Part shown: piece after piece, positions 1 through 6,029 of the stretch | How the letters are laid out: every line of letters starts with the position of its first letter | Position numbering within the stretch: position 1 is the stretch's first letter | Source of the DNA: Clostridia bacterium | GTDB lineage: Bacteria > Bacillota > Clostridia > Saccharofermentanales > UBA5734 | Direction: 5' to 3' | Assembly (NCBI GenBank): GCA_009929975.1 | Contig: RZZF01000022.1 | Location: forward strand, 1 to 12,210 | Length of the DNA stretch: 12,210 bases | The notes under the pieces: model-generated | The model's input: only the letters and a program-made list of their open reading frames with translations | What the model was told of the DNA's origin: nothing | The model's database searches: none | Translations under genes and position numbers: made by a program

Positions 1-46
1 TATAAACATACAGGAATACTAAGAATATGCCGTCCGGCCACCGCTT

Positions 47-58
47 AATCAATTGATT
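47..58. promoter_or_regulatory. 12-bp perfect palindrome upstream of first Rrf2 gene (possible operator)
   Basis: AATCAATTGATT reads identically on both strands. It lies 30 bp before the chosen start of the first Rrf2 gene and 17 bp before its ribosome site. Rrf2 regulators commonly bind dyad sites and often regulate themselves, so an autoregulatory operator is plausible. It is AT-rich and does not match the long IscR type 1 consensus as I know it, so this is only a candidate. No convincing -35/-10 pair is visible in positions 1-60; the promoter may lie before the window. Confidence 0.3.
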
Positions 59-88
59 TGAATGCGGCGTCCGGGAAAGGAGGCCCCG

Positions 89-532
89 ATGCGCCTGTCA
101 ACGAAAGGCGTTTACGCTCTGGAAGCGATGTTTGTTTTCGCGCTCAGCCCGCCGGACCAGCGGCTGAGTGTCCGGGAGATCAGTGCACGGACCGGCCTTT
201 CCGATCGATATCTCGAGCAGATTTTCACCCGGTTGAAACGGGCCGGGCTGATTCGAAGCATTCGCGGCAAGCAGGGCGGCTACTGCCTGGCACAGTCTGC
301 CGACCAGATCAGTGTTTTGGATGTGCTGCAGGCGGCCGAGGGTGATCTGGCACCAGTCCGCTGCCTTGAGAAAGATCAGGCCTGCCATCGCAGCGCGGCC
401 TGCCGCACCCGCCCTGTCTGGCAGGCAATGGGTGAAGTGATGGTCCGGCAGACGGATCAGCTGACACTGGCCATGCTGGCCACCCGTTATCACGAAGGCC
501 GTTATGAAGAGCAGATTGATTTTTCCATCTGA
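89..532 (+). CDS. Rrf2-family transcriptional regulator, IscR-like (three-cysteine type)
   Basis: This is a 147-residue winged-helix DNA-binding regulator of the Rrf2 family. The start MRLSTKG is the standard family N-terminus. The helix-turn-helix lies at about residues 28-55, with YLEQIFTRL as recognition helix and the wing SIRGKQGGY following. Glu43 sits where IscR has the glutamate used in DNA site discrimination. Cys92, Cys99 and Cys105 match the IscR cluster ligands (92, 98, 104 in E. coli) almost exactly, so a [2Fe-2S] or similar cluster is likely. An upstream ATG at 62 is open in frame, but AAAGGAGG at 76-83 sits 5 bases before the ATG at 89, which decides the start. No isc or suf gene is in the window, so the regulon is unknown; IscR, NsrR or a cysteine-metabolism regulator are all possible. 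Confidence 0.88.
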   Translation: MRLSTKGVYALEAMFVFALSPPDQRLSVREISARTGLSDRYLEQIFTRLKRAGLIRSIRGKQGGYCLAQSADQISVLDVLQAAEGDLAPVRCLEKDQACHRSAACRTRPVWQAMGEVMVRQTDQLTLAMLATRYHEGRYEEQIDFSI

Positions 533-558
533 TCCGGCCGCATACGAGGTAAACTGAG

Positions 559-999
559 ATGAAAATATCGACGAAATGCCGATACGGGCTTCGGGCCCTG
601 ATCGATCTGGCTGAGCAGTCAGGAACCAGCCATGTGCCGCTGCATCAGATTGCTGAGCGGCAGGAAATCTCACTGAAATATCTTGAGCAGGAATTCGCGA
701 TGCTGCGTAAATCAGGCATTGTCCGCAGCGTCAAAGGCGCACAGGGAGGGTATCAGTTGAATCGCCCGCCAGCGGATATTTCAGTCGCTGATGTCATGAC
801 CATATTGGAGGGAGATACCCGGATTGTCTCATTTGATGAACAGCCGACAGAGATGACCGGTATGCGCCGCTGTCTGACAGATCATGTCTGGCAGCCGCTC
901 AATGAGAAGATACACCACCATCTGTCGGAGATCACACTGGCTGACCTGATGCGAAGTTCCACTGACCATGATGCGTTTGAGATGATGTTCTACATATAA
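559..999 (+). CDS. Rrf2-family transcriptional regulator (cluster cysteines largely lost)
   Basis: This is a second Rrf2 protein, 146 residues, 26 bases after the first and probably co-transcribed. GAGGT at 546-550 precedes the ATG by 8 bases. It has the family N-terminus (MKISTKCRYGLRAL), recognition helix KYLEQEFAML near residues 40-49 with Glu43 kept, and wing SVKGAQGGY. In the C-terminal loop only Cys105 remains, aligned with the last cysteine of its neighbour; the positions of the first two are non-cysteine. Cys7 is the only other cysteine. It therefore probably does not hold an IscR-type cluster, and may sense through a partner (as CymR does with CysK) or through one thiol. Its targets cannot be read from the window. 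Family assignment is firm, role is not. Confidence 0.87.
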   Translation: MKISTKCRYGLRALIDLAEQSGTSHVPLHQIAERQEISLKYLEQEFAMLRKSGIVRSVKGAQGGYQLNRPPADISVADVMTILEGDTRIVSFDEQPTEMTGMRRCLTDHVWQPLNEKIHHHLSEITLADLMRSSTDHDAFEMMFYI

Positions 1000-1035
1000 A
1001 AACCACCCTGTCGAAAAAACGACGAAGGTGGTTTT
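999..1035. terminator. Bidirectional intrinsic terminator between Rrf2 pair and tRNA-Ala
   Basis: AAAACCACC (999-1007) pairs with GGTGGTTTT (1027-1035), with an inner GTCG/CGAC helix closing an A6 loop. The stem starts in the stop codon of the second Rrf2 gene. Read on the minus strand it ends in TTTTTATAT just after tRNA-Ala; read on the plus strand it ends in TTTT. It can serve both converging transcripts, and looks stronger for the tRNA. Confidence 0.85.
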
Positions 1036-1038
1036 GCC

Positions 1039-1114
1039 TGGTGGAGCATACGAGACTCGAACTCGTGACCCCCACACTGCCAGTGTGATGCGCTCCCAGC
1101 TGCGCTAATGCCCC
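1039..1114 (-). tRNA. tRNA-Ala (anticodon GGC)
   Basis: A complete cloverleaf of 76 bases on the minus strand. The 7-bp acceptor stem GGGGCAT/ATGCTCC contains the G3:U70 wobble that marks alanine tRNAs. The D-arm is GCGC-AGCTGGGA-GCGC, the anticodon loop is CTGGCAG (anticodon GGC, reads GCC and GCU codons), and the T-arm is ACGAG-TTCGAGT-CTCGT. The 3' CCA is encoded. It has its own promoter at 1126-1155 and a terminator directly after it, so it is a single-gene unit. Confidence 0.97.
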
Positions 1115-1125
1115 ATGGCTCGATT

Positions 1126-1155
1126 ATTTTATGTCATCGCCGAATGATTTGTCAA
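1126..1155 (-). promoter_or_regulatory. Promoter of tRNA-Ala
   Basis: On the minus strand a perfect -35 TTGACA (1150-1155) and -10 TAAAAT (1126-1131) are separated by 18 bp. The predicted start lies about 5 bases before the mature tRNA 5' end. Confidence 0.78.
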
Positions 1156-1175
1156 GCCCTGTGATGCAGGCCAGG

Positions 1176-1204
1176 TTCACATTATCGCGCGAATTCTGTA
1201 TAAT
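1176..1204 (+). promoter_or_regulatory. Promoter of metG-tatD
   Basis: TTCACA (1176-1181), a 17-bp spacer and a perfect TATAAT (1199-1204) form a strong housekeeping-type promoter. Transcription should begin near 1211, giving a leader of about 68 bases before metG. It is divergent from the tRNA-Ala promoter, with only about 20 bp between the two -35 boxes. Confidence 0.85.
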
Positions 1205-1221
1205 GTCAGGAAGGTTTACCG

Positions 1222-1266
1222 GGCAGCGCCTGTTGGAACGGCGATCTGCCTTGATGAAAACCATCA
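1222..1266 (+). promoter_or_regulatory. Structured leader of metG (two hairpins)
   Basis: In the leader, GGCAG-CGCC (1222-1230) pairs with GGCG-AT-CTGCC (1240-1250), a 9-bp helix with a two-base bulge. A smaller hairpin TGATG/CATCA (1252-1256, 1262-1266) runs into the ribosome site CAGGGGG (1265-1271). The leader is too short for a T-box, and neither the T-box tail motif nor a U-run is present. It may affect initiation at metG; no known riboswitch class fits. Confidence 0.4.
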
Positions 1267-1278
1267 GGGGGTTGCGGC

Positions 1279-3222
1279 ATGAAGAAGACATATTACATTA
1301 CGACACCGATCTATTATCCCAGTGGGAATCTACATATCGGTCATTCCTATACAACGGTCGCGGCCGACGCGATGGCGCGCTATAAGCGGTTTCGCGGCTT
1401 TGATGTCCAGTTCCTGACCGGAACGGATGAACATGGCCAGAAAATCCAGCGCAAAGCGGCCTCAGAAAACGTCACACCGAAGGCGTATGTCGACCATATC
1501 GTCAGCGGCATCCGTGATCTGTGGAAACTACTGGATATCTCCTATGACCGCTTCATCCGGACCACGGACGAGCAGCATGAAAAAGCTATCCAGTATATTT
1601 TTCAAAAACTCTATGACCAGGGCGATATCTATAAAAGCGAGTATGAAGGCTGGTACTGCACGCCGTGTGAATCTTTCTGGACGGAAACCCAGCTTGAGCA
1701 GGGCAATTGCCCGGACTGCGGCCGGCCGGTCGAAAAAACGCGTGAAGAAAGTTACTTTTTCCGGCTGTCGAGATTTCAGCAGCGTCTGATTGACCTGTTC
1801 GAGCGTCAGCCTGACTTCATTCAGCCACCCAGCCGGGCCAATGAGATGCTCAACAATTTCCTCAGGCCTGGATTGGAGGATCTGTGTGTCTCGCGCACAA
1901 CCTTCGACTGGGGTATTCCGGTACCGTTTGATCCCAAGCATGTCGTGTATGTCTGGATTGACGCGCTGTCCAATTATATAACCGCCCTGGGCTATCCGCA
2001 TGACCCGGCCGACTTCGAACGGTACTGGCCGGCGGATGTACAACTGGTCGGCAAAGAGATTGTCCGTTTTCATACGATCATCTGGCCGGCGATGCTGATG
2101 GCCCTGGATCTGCCGCTGCCGAAGCAGGTCTTCGGACATGGCTGGCTGCTGTTCAAAGATGGCAAGATGTCCAAGTCAAAGGGCAATGTTATCGATCCGG
2201 TCGTTCTCTGCCATGAATATGGCGTGGACGCGATCCGCTATTTCCTGTTGCGTGAGGTGCCCTTCGGATCTGACGGGAATTTTTCCAATGAAGCACTCAT
2301 ATCCCGGATCAATTCCGACCTGGCCAATGATCTGGGCAATCTGGTCAGCCGGACCGTCGCGATGATTGACAAATATTTTCCGGAGGGCCTGCCGGAGCAG
2401 CGCGTATCAGGAGACTTTGACGATGAATTGATTGCCCTGTGCCGCGCGCTGCCGGAACAGGTTGAACAGGCGATGGAGCATCTCCAGTTCAGCCAGGCGC
2501 TGAGTGAAATATGGAAAGTCATCGGCCGCAGCAATAAGTACATTGACGAAACAGCTCCCTGGATTCTGGCCCGATCGGAAGAGCAGAGCGGCCGCCTTGC
2601 CATGGTCCTGTATAACCTGGCCGAAGCGATCCGTATCGTCTCCATTTTGATTCAACCGTTCATGACCCGCACGCCGGAACGCATCTGGGACGCGCTGGGA
2701 CTTGACGATCCGTCGCTGCGGACCTGGGAATCCAGCCGGACCTTCGGCCTTTACCAAAGCCGCGGCGTACGCAAGACCCCACCGATTTTTCCCCGGTTGG
2801 ATCTGGAGAAGGAAATCGAGAAGCTCAACGCGATGCTGACCGTGGAGGATGAAAACCCGGCTGAAACGCAAACCGGTGAATCCGAGGATACACTGCCTCT
2901 GATTGAGTTTGATGATTTCAGTAAAGTCAGCCTGCGGGTCGGGACGATCAAAGCTTGTGAACGAGTGAAAAAATCAGATCGTCTGCTCTGTTCACAGGTC
3001 GATATGGGCACAGAGACGCGCCAGATTGTGTCTGGTATCGCCGCTTCCTATCAACCGGAAGAACTGGTCGGCCGCCAGGTCATCGTCGTCACCAATCTCA
3101 AGCCGCGGGCCATCCGCGGGGTTGAGTCGAACGGCATGCTGCTGTGCGCGGAGACAGAAGACGGCGGCTATCGACTGCTGACCGTCGATCAGGTCGTCGC
3201 CAGCGGATCTGAGGTCAGTTGA
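1279..3222 (+). CDS. metG: Methionyl-tRNA synthetase with C-terminal tRNA-binding domain
   Basis: This cytoplasmic class I aminoacyl-tRNA synthetase charges tRNA-Met with methionine using ATP. The protein is 647 residues, the usual length for the Bacillota form. The HIGH motif is at residues 19-22 and KMSKS at 296-300 (DGKMSKSKGN). A single zinc knuckle is formed by Cys127/Cys130 and Cys144/Cys147. The anticodon-binding helical domain spans about 350-500 and contains NKYIDETAPW. A linker leads to an EMAP-II/Trbp111-type tRNA-binding domain at about 540-643 (FSKVSLRVGTI ... SNGMLL), which mediates dimerisation and tRNA affinity in related enzymes. AGGGGG at 1266-1271 is 7 bases before the ATG. 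It has a strong promoter at 1176-1204 and tatD follows one base after the stop, so the two form one operon. Confidence 0.98.
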   Translation: MKKTYYITTPIYYPSGNLHIGHSYTTVAADAMARYKRFRGFDVQFLTGTDEHGQKIQRKAASENVTPKAYVDHIVSGIRDLWKLLDISYDRFIRTTDEQHEKAIQYIFQKLYDQGDIYKSEYEGWYCTPCESFWTETQLEQGNCPDCGRPVEKTREESYFFRLSRFQQRLIDLFERQPDFIQPPSRANEMLNNFLRPGLEDLCVSRTTFDWGIPVPFDPKHVVYVWIDALSNYITALGYPHDPADFERYWPADVQLVGKEIVRFHTIIWPAMLMALDLPLPKQVFGHGWLLFKDGKMSKSKGNVIDPVVLCHEYGVDAIRYFLLREVPFGSDGNFSNEALISRINSDLANDLGNLVSRTVAMIDKYFPEGLPEQRVSGDFDDELIALCRALPEQVEQAMEHLQFSQALSEIWKVIGRSNKYIDETAPWILARSEEQSGRLAMVLYNLAEAIRIVSILIQPFMTRTPERIWDALGLDDPSLRTWESSRTFGLYQSRGVRKTPPIFPRLDLEKEIEKLNAMLTVEDENPAETQTGESEDTLPLIEFDDFSKVSLRVGTIKACERVKKSDRLLCSQVDMGTETRQIVSGIAASYQPEELVGRQVIVVTNLKPRAIRGVESNGMLLCAETEDGGYRLLTVDQVVASGSEVS

Positions 3223-3223
3223 G

Positions 3224-4015
3224 ATGCTGATCGATACCCATGCCCATCTGCAATCTGAGGAATTCAAAGACGACTGGCGTGAGGTGCTGGATCGTGCCGG
3301 AGAGCAGTCGGTCACCCATGTTATTCTGCCGGGCTCAGACCTGGATGATTCCAGGCGGGCACTCGCAATGGCAGCGGCTGATGACCGTCTGTTTTGCTCG
3401 ATCGGTGTTCATCCGCATGAGGCGAAATATTTCAGCGGGGACACCGAGTCCGCACTTGAGGCGCTGATCCAGGCCGCGCCGGAAGGGAAACTGGTTGCCA
3501 TCGGAGAAATCGGGCTGGATTATCATTATGATTTATCGCCGCGGCCGCTGCAGCAGTCGGTCTTTCGCGCTCAGATCGAGCTTGCGGCCCGTCATGATCT
3601 GCCTCTGATCATTCATTTGCGGGAGGCAACGGCTGACTGTCTAACATTGCTGCAGACCGCCAGCCGGGACGGGTTGATGCGTAAGAGCGAACCCGGTGTG
3701 GTCCATTGTTTTTCCGGCAGTCCTGAGACTGCTGAAACGCTGCTTGACCTGGGATTTTATCTGGGATTTGACGGCCCCGTGACCTTCAAGAACGCCCGTC
3801 GGGCACTGGATGTTGTCCGGATGTGCCCGCGTGATCGCCTTTTGCTGGAGACAGACAGTCCGTATCTCACACCGGAACCGTATCGCGGCAAACGCAACGA
3901 ACCGTCCCGTTTGCCCCTGATCGCGGCCAGAATCGCCGAACTTTGGAAAAGTGAAGTTCAGACGGTTGCCAGGCAGACAACCGACAACGCTCGAAAACTG
4001 TTCGGAATTTTATGA
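3224..4015 (+). CDS. tatD: TatD-family metal-dependent hydrolase (DNase)
   Basis: This 263-residue TIM-barrel metal-dependent hydrolase belongs to the TatD family. Characterised members are Mg-dependent 3'-5' exonucleases active on DNA and RNA. The metal ligands are all visible: His6 and His8 (DTHAH), Glu95 (GEIGLDYHY), His131 (IIHLREA), His161 (VVHCFSGS) and Asp211 (ETDSPYLTP). IGVHPHEAK at 60-68 is another family signature. The start follows the metG stop by one base, with GAGGT (3211-3215) lying inside the metG end, so translation is probably coupled. metG-tatD followed by rnmV and ksgA is the common Bacillota order; here an insertion sequence and tRNA genes follow instead. The cellular role of TatD proteins is not settled. 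Confidence 0.95.
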   Translation: MLIDTHAHLQSEEFKDDWREVLDRAGEQSVTHVILPGSDLDDSRRALAMAAADDRLFCSIGVHPHEAKYFSGDTESALEALIQAAPEGKLVAIGEIGLDYHYDLSPRPLQQSVFRAQIELAARHDLPLIIHLREATADCLTLLQTASRDGLMRKSEPGVVHCFSGSPETAETLLDLGFYLGFDGPVTFKNARRALDVVRMCPRDRLLLETDSPYLTPEPYRGKRNEPSRLPLIAARIAELWKSEVQTVARQTTDNARKLFGIL

Positions 4016-4022
4016 ATCAGAG

Positions 4023-4046
4023 AGGATTTCAGCATCCTGAAATCTT
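4023..4046 (+). terminator. Hairpin after tatD (weak terminator candidate)
   Basis: GATTTCAG (4025-4032) pairs with CTGAAATC (4037-4044) around a four-base loop, with two more outer pairs. It lies 7 bases after the tatD stop, where a terminator is expected. No proper U-tract follows, so it may be an RNA-stabilising end hairpin. Confidence 0.45.
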
Positions 4047-4077
4047 AAGAAAATCAAATGAAAGAAATAAGGCGGAA

Positions 4078-4090
4078 AACCAGAATTTTA
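4078..4090. repeat. Left copy of 13-bp direct repeat flanking the IS (target duplication)
   Basis: AACCAGAATTTTA at 4078-4090 is repeated exactly at 5773-5785. The flanking bases differ on both sides, so the repeat is exactly 13 bp. The terminal inverted repeats start directly at its inner edges, as expected for a target-site duplication. Confidence 0.85.
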
Positions 4091-4115
4091 GGTTAACTGA
4101 AAAGTTTACCGCCCG
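4091..4115 (+). repeat. Left terminal inverted repeat of the IS
   Basis: The 25 bases from 4091 match the reverse complement of 5748-5772 at 18 positions, including the uninterrupted blocks TGAAAA, TTTA and CCCG. Confidence 0.75.
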
Positions 4116-4341
4116 TTTGTAAAGGTTAATTCCTTAAAATTGGAAAATACAGCCAGGGGTGCCTGAAAACAGCTAAGAAAGGGCAGCCAAGATGCACAAA
4201 AAGTGCTATTCTAGATGTACAGAGCAGAGAAATGAGCAACCTGAATACAGCTCAAGCAGACGTCGGTGTTTTTGTAAATCTTAACGCCTGATCGAGTTTA
4301 CGGGGTGGTTGGAATCACTTCTCTGGGCCGGTTGCAACCGC

Positions 4342-5631
4342 TTAGTGCAGCTGCTTGAGCAGACGAGGTGTTAGTGTCACCTCGTCTGCATTTATTTTCG
4401 CTACACCAAGCAAATTCAGGATCTCTTCACCGTAGAGCCAGGCGAAGGCGTCATAAGGAGATTTACCCTGGAGACTGTCGCGGCGGTAGCTGTTCATGTG
4501 CGAGCAAAGCAGCTGACAGTCGGACTGAGAGAGGTTGTCGAAGGACGAGCCCTTGGGCAGGACCATACGGATGAATTCATGAGCGCGTTCAATCTGAGAT
4601 TTCTGGTTGGTCTGCATCGGGTCGCAGTAAAAGATGCGGGTTCGGCTGTCTTGCTCAAGTGCGGCAGGGTTTGAAAATTCGGAACCATTGTCGGTCAGGA
4701 CCAGCGGGAAGAGCTTGTGGAAGGTTTCTCTGCCGAGAATCGAATCGAGCTGGTCGAACACCGCGGTCACGGAATGGGCTGTGTTGAAATCGCGCAAGAA
4801 AGCAAGCAGGAACTGGGCTTGGGGCCAAAAGAGGGTCAACAGGACTTTGTGACCATTCTGGCAGGGCAGAACGCTGTCCATCTGGGAGGCGACCGCATCG
4901 GGGTGATCGGCCAGGAAAACCTGGTAATCCTCAAAGGTGCGGTTTTTGCGGCAGGCTCGGTCGACCTTGAATTCCCGTTTGCGGCGAGGCAGTTTACGCT
5001 GTGGTTTTCGCGATAAATCGAGGTTTCTGACCGACAGAAGACCGTGGTCAATGAGTGTGTAGAGGGTTTTTTCGGAGCAGAAGAGATTGTCTTTGTGGCC
5101 AAAATAGATGTGGTGGATGGATTGGCCCTGACGGATCAAAGGCGACACCAGCTGATCCGTGTGTTCGAGTTCAGCTTCGGTCAAAGATAAGCCAGAACGA
5201 ACGTCATGAAGTCTCTCCCTGGCTTTGACATGTGCCTTTTCAGCGTCGTAGCAGTAGCGTTTCAGCGTGCAGTTATGATTGGACTTACAGCCGTTGCAAC
5301 AGAAGGGTGAGTGTTCGAGCCGTATGCAGTGAGCTGCCTCGTAGTCAGGACAGACCTCGTTGCAGCGACCACAGAGCGAGCAAAGGCCGCGGTGACTGAA
5401 ACACTGGGCACAGAGCTCTTTGCGCCGGCAAGTCTTCAGTTTGGCGCAGTTGTTCTCTTTTCGCCCGCTGACGCCACGATACACAAAGGTGCGGTTGACT
5501 AGAATCTCACGCGCGACGGTGCGCCGGTCGCGCTTCAGAGTAGTCGCTATGACGGCCAGGCTTTGGCCGCCGGATAGCAGGGACTGGATCTTGATTCGGT
5601 CGGACAAGGACAAATGCTTGAAGTGGGCCAT
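4342..5631 (-). CDS. IS30-family transposase with cysteine-rich zinc-ribbon-like region
   Basis: This 429-residue DDE transposase of the IS30 group catalyses movement of the surrounding element. Residues 1-45 form a helix-turn-helix (HLSLSDRIKIQSLL ... IATTLKRDRRTVAREI), typical of IS30 DNA binding. Residues 62-127 hold fourteen cysteines (among them CAQC, CSLC, GRCNEVC, CCNGC) and probably bind zinc; classical IS30 lacks this insert, but a large Bacillota branch has it. The catalytic core has Asp252 (QMDSVL), Asp314 (LTDNGSEF) and Glu348 (QIERAHEFIR), with the family spacing of 33 residues between the last two and the PKG motif after it. AAAGGAGG (complement 5640-5647) lies 8 bases before the start. 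The frame is intact. The C-terminal tail is somewhat longer than usual IS30. Confidence 0.93.
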   Translation of the reverse strand: MAHFKHLSLSDRIKIQSLLSGGQSLAVIATTLKRDRRTVAREILVNRTFVYRGVSGRKENNCAKLKTCRRKELCAQCFSHRGLCSLCGRCNEVCPDYEAAHCIRLEHSPFCCNGCKSNHNCTLKRYCYDAEKAHVKARERLHDVRSGLSLTEAELEHTDQLVSPLIRQGQSIHHIYFGHKDNLFCSEKTLYTLIDHGLLSVRNLDLSRKPQRKLPRRKREFKVDRACRKNRTFEDYQVFLADHPDAVASQMDSVLPCQNGHKVLLTLFWPQAQFLLAFLRDFNTAHSVTAVFDQLDSILGRETFHKLFPLVLTDNGSEFSNPAALEQDSRTRIFYCDPMQTNQKSQIERAHEFIRMVLPKGSSFDNLSQSDCQLLCSHMNSYRRDSLQGKSPYDAFAWLYGEEILNLLGVAKINADEVTLTPRLLKQLH

Positions 5632-5747
5632 CTGGTGATCCTCCTTTCCAAGTCAGGCCCAGAGAAGAATAATCCCAGTGTAGCAAATTCAGCCTTTGTT
5701 GTACTTATCGCCCAGCCATATTTTGTAACCTTTATTTCCTGCCCCTC

Positions 5748-5772
5748 CGGGAATTAAAGTTTTCAATTGATC
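5748..5772 (-). repeat. Right terminal inverted repeat of the IS
   Basis: The partner of 4091-4115, matching 18 of 25 bases when read on the minus strand. Its outer part contains the 8-bp palindrome TCAATTGA (5763-5770), absent from the left end, where one base differs from symmetry. Confidence 0.75.
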
Positions 5773-5785
5773 AACCAGAATTTTA
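5773..5785. repeat. Right copy of 13-bp direct repeat flanking the IS
   Basis: An exact copy of 4078-4090 (AACCAGAATTTTA). It ends 13 bases before the -35 box of the tRNA operon promoter, so the insertion left the core promoter intact but replaced everything further upstream. Confidence 0.85.
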
Positions 5786-5798
5786 TGATTCAAAGCAG

Positions 5799-5827
5799 TT
5801 GACAACCTATCCGCTTTCTATTATACT
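5799..5827 (+). promoter_or_regulatory. Promoter of the tRNA-Val-Asp-Phe operon
   Basis: A perfect TTGACA (5799-5804), 17-bp spacer and TATACT (5822-5827). Transcription should begin near 5834. The 16-base inverted repeat at 5835-5850 (core CTCAATTGAG, with one G:T pair) falls right at the start of the transcript. Confidence 0.87.
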
Positions 5828-5858
5828 CTCACTTGCGCTCAATTGAGTGCGGGAGAAC

Positions 5859-5934
5859 GGGAGCTTAGCTCAGCTGGGAGAGCATCTGCCTTACAAGCAG
5901 AGGGTCACAGGTTCGAGCCCTGTAGCTCCCACCA
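5859..5934 (+). tRNA. tRNA-Val (anticodon TAC)
   Basis: A complete 76-base cloverleaf with encoded CCA. Acceptor GGGAGCT/AGCTCCC, D-arm GCTC/GAGC, anticodon stem TCTGC/GCAGA with loop CTTACAA (anticodon TAC, reads GUA and GUG), T-arm ACAGG-TTCGAGC-CCTGT. First gene of a three-tRNA operon. Confidence 0.97.
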
Positions 5935-5948
5935 AGGTAATTTAATAC

Positions 5949-6025
5949 GGCGCAGTAGTTCAGTTGGTTAGAATGCCAGCCTGTCACGCTGGAGGTCGAG
6001 GGTTCGAGCCCCTTCTGCGTCGCCA
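5949..6025 (+). tRNA. tRNA-Asp (anticodon GTC)
   Basis: A complete 77-base cloverleaf with encoded CCA. Acceptor GGCGCAG/CTGCGTC (G2:U71 wobble), anticodon loop CTGTCAC within stem CCAGC/GCTGG (anticodon GTC), T-arm GAGGG-TTCGAGC-CCCTT, discriminator G73 as usual for aspartate. It starts 14 bases after tRNA-Val. Confidence 0.97.
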
Positions 6026-6029
6026 AATC

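Larger units (their letters stand above)
4016..4341. other. Gene-free stretch: old tatD 3' flank plus left arm of the insertion sequence
   Basis: Positions 4016-4077 are the original flank of tatD and hold the hairpin at 4023-4046. Positions 4078-4090 are the left copy of the 13-bp direct repeat. From 4091 the DNA belongs to the IS: terminal repeat, a subterminal TAAAGGTTA at 4120-4128, then about 210 bases without a plausible gene, ending in a 12-bp perfect palindrome CGGTTGCAACCG at 4329-4340 one base beyond the transposase stop codon. The palindrome may act in ending transposase transcription, but there is no U-run beside it. Confidence 0.7.
4091..5772 (-). mobile_element. IS30-family-like insertion sequence, complete, 1682 bp
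   Basis: The element is bounded by imperfect terminal inverted repeats: left GGTTAACTGAAAAGTTTA and, read inward from the right, GATCAATTGAAAACTTTA. Eighteen of the first 25 bases match. Both ends also carry TAAAGGTTA in the same inward orientation, 30 bases in on the left (4120-4128) and 39 on the right (complement at 5726-5734), perhaps a second transposase-binding site. It is flanked by an exact 13-bp direct repeat and holds one intact transposase gene on the minus strand. It sits between tatD and the tRNA-Val promoter, ending 26 bases before the -35 box. Nothing is broken, so it may be active or recent. The family call rests on the transposase; the ends are read by eye. Confidence 0.85.

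Noticed and set aside
62..88. Upstream start for the first Rrf2 gene
   Set aside because: AAAGGAGG at 76-83 is placed for the ATG at 89, and MRLSTKG is the standard start of Rrf2 proteins.
98..673. Open frame of 191 codons antisense to the Rrf2 pair
   Set aside because: It spans both regulators and the gap between them, has no ribosome site, and shows no known motif.
829..1077. Open frame of 82 codons on the minus strand through tRNA-Ala and the second Rrf2 gene
   Set aside because: It begins inside the tRNA and runs through the terminator and the antisense of a clear coding region.
1205..1278. T-box riboswitch before metG
   Set aside because: The leader is only about 70 bases and lacks a T-box tail motif and terminator.
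1699..1712. GGGCAATTGCCC palindrome inside metG
   Set aside because: It lies in the codons of the zinc knuckle (QGNCPDC) and is explained by coding sequence.
1528..2139. Open frame of 203 codons antisense to metG
   Set aside because: It is a shadow of the catalytic core and zinc knuckle of MetRS, with no protein family features.
4250..4360. Distant inverted repeat GCTCAAGCAG (4250-4259) and CTGCTTGAGC (4351-4360) in the left IS arm
   Set aside because: Ten bases at a distance of 91 bases, one arm inside the transposase coding end. A base-paired function is possible, but nothing else supports it.
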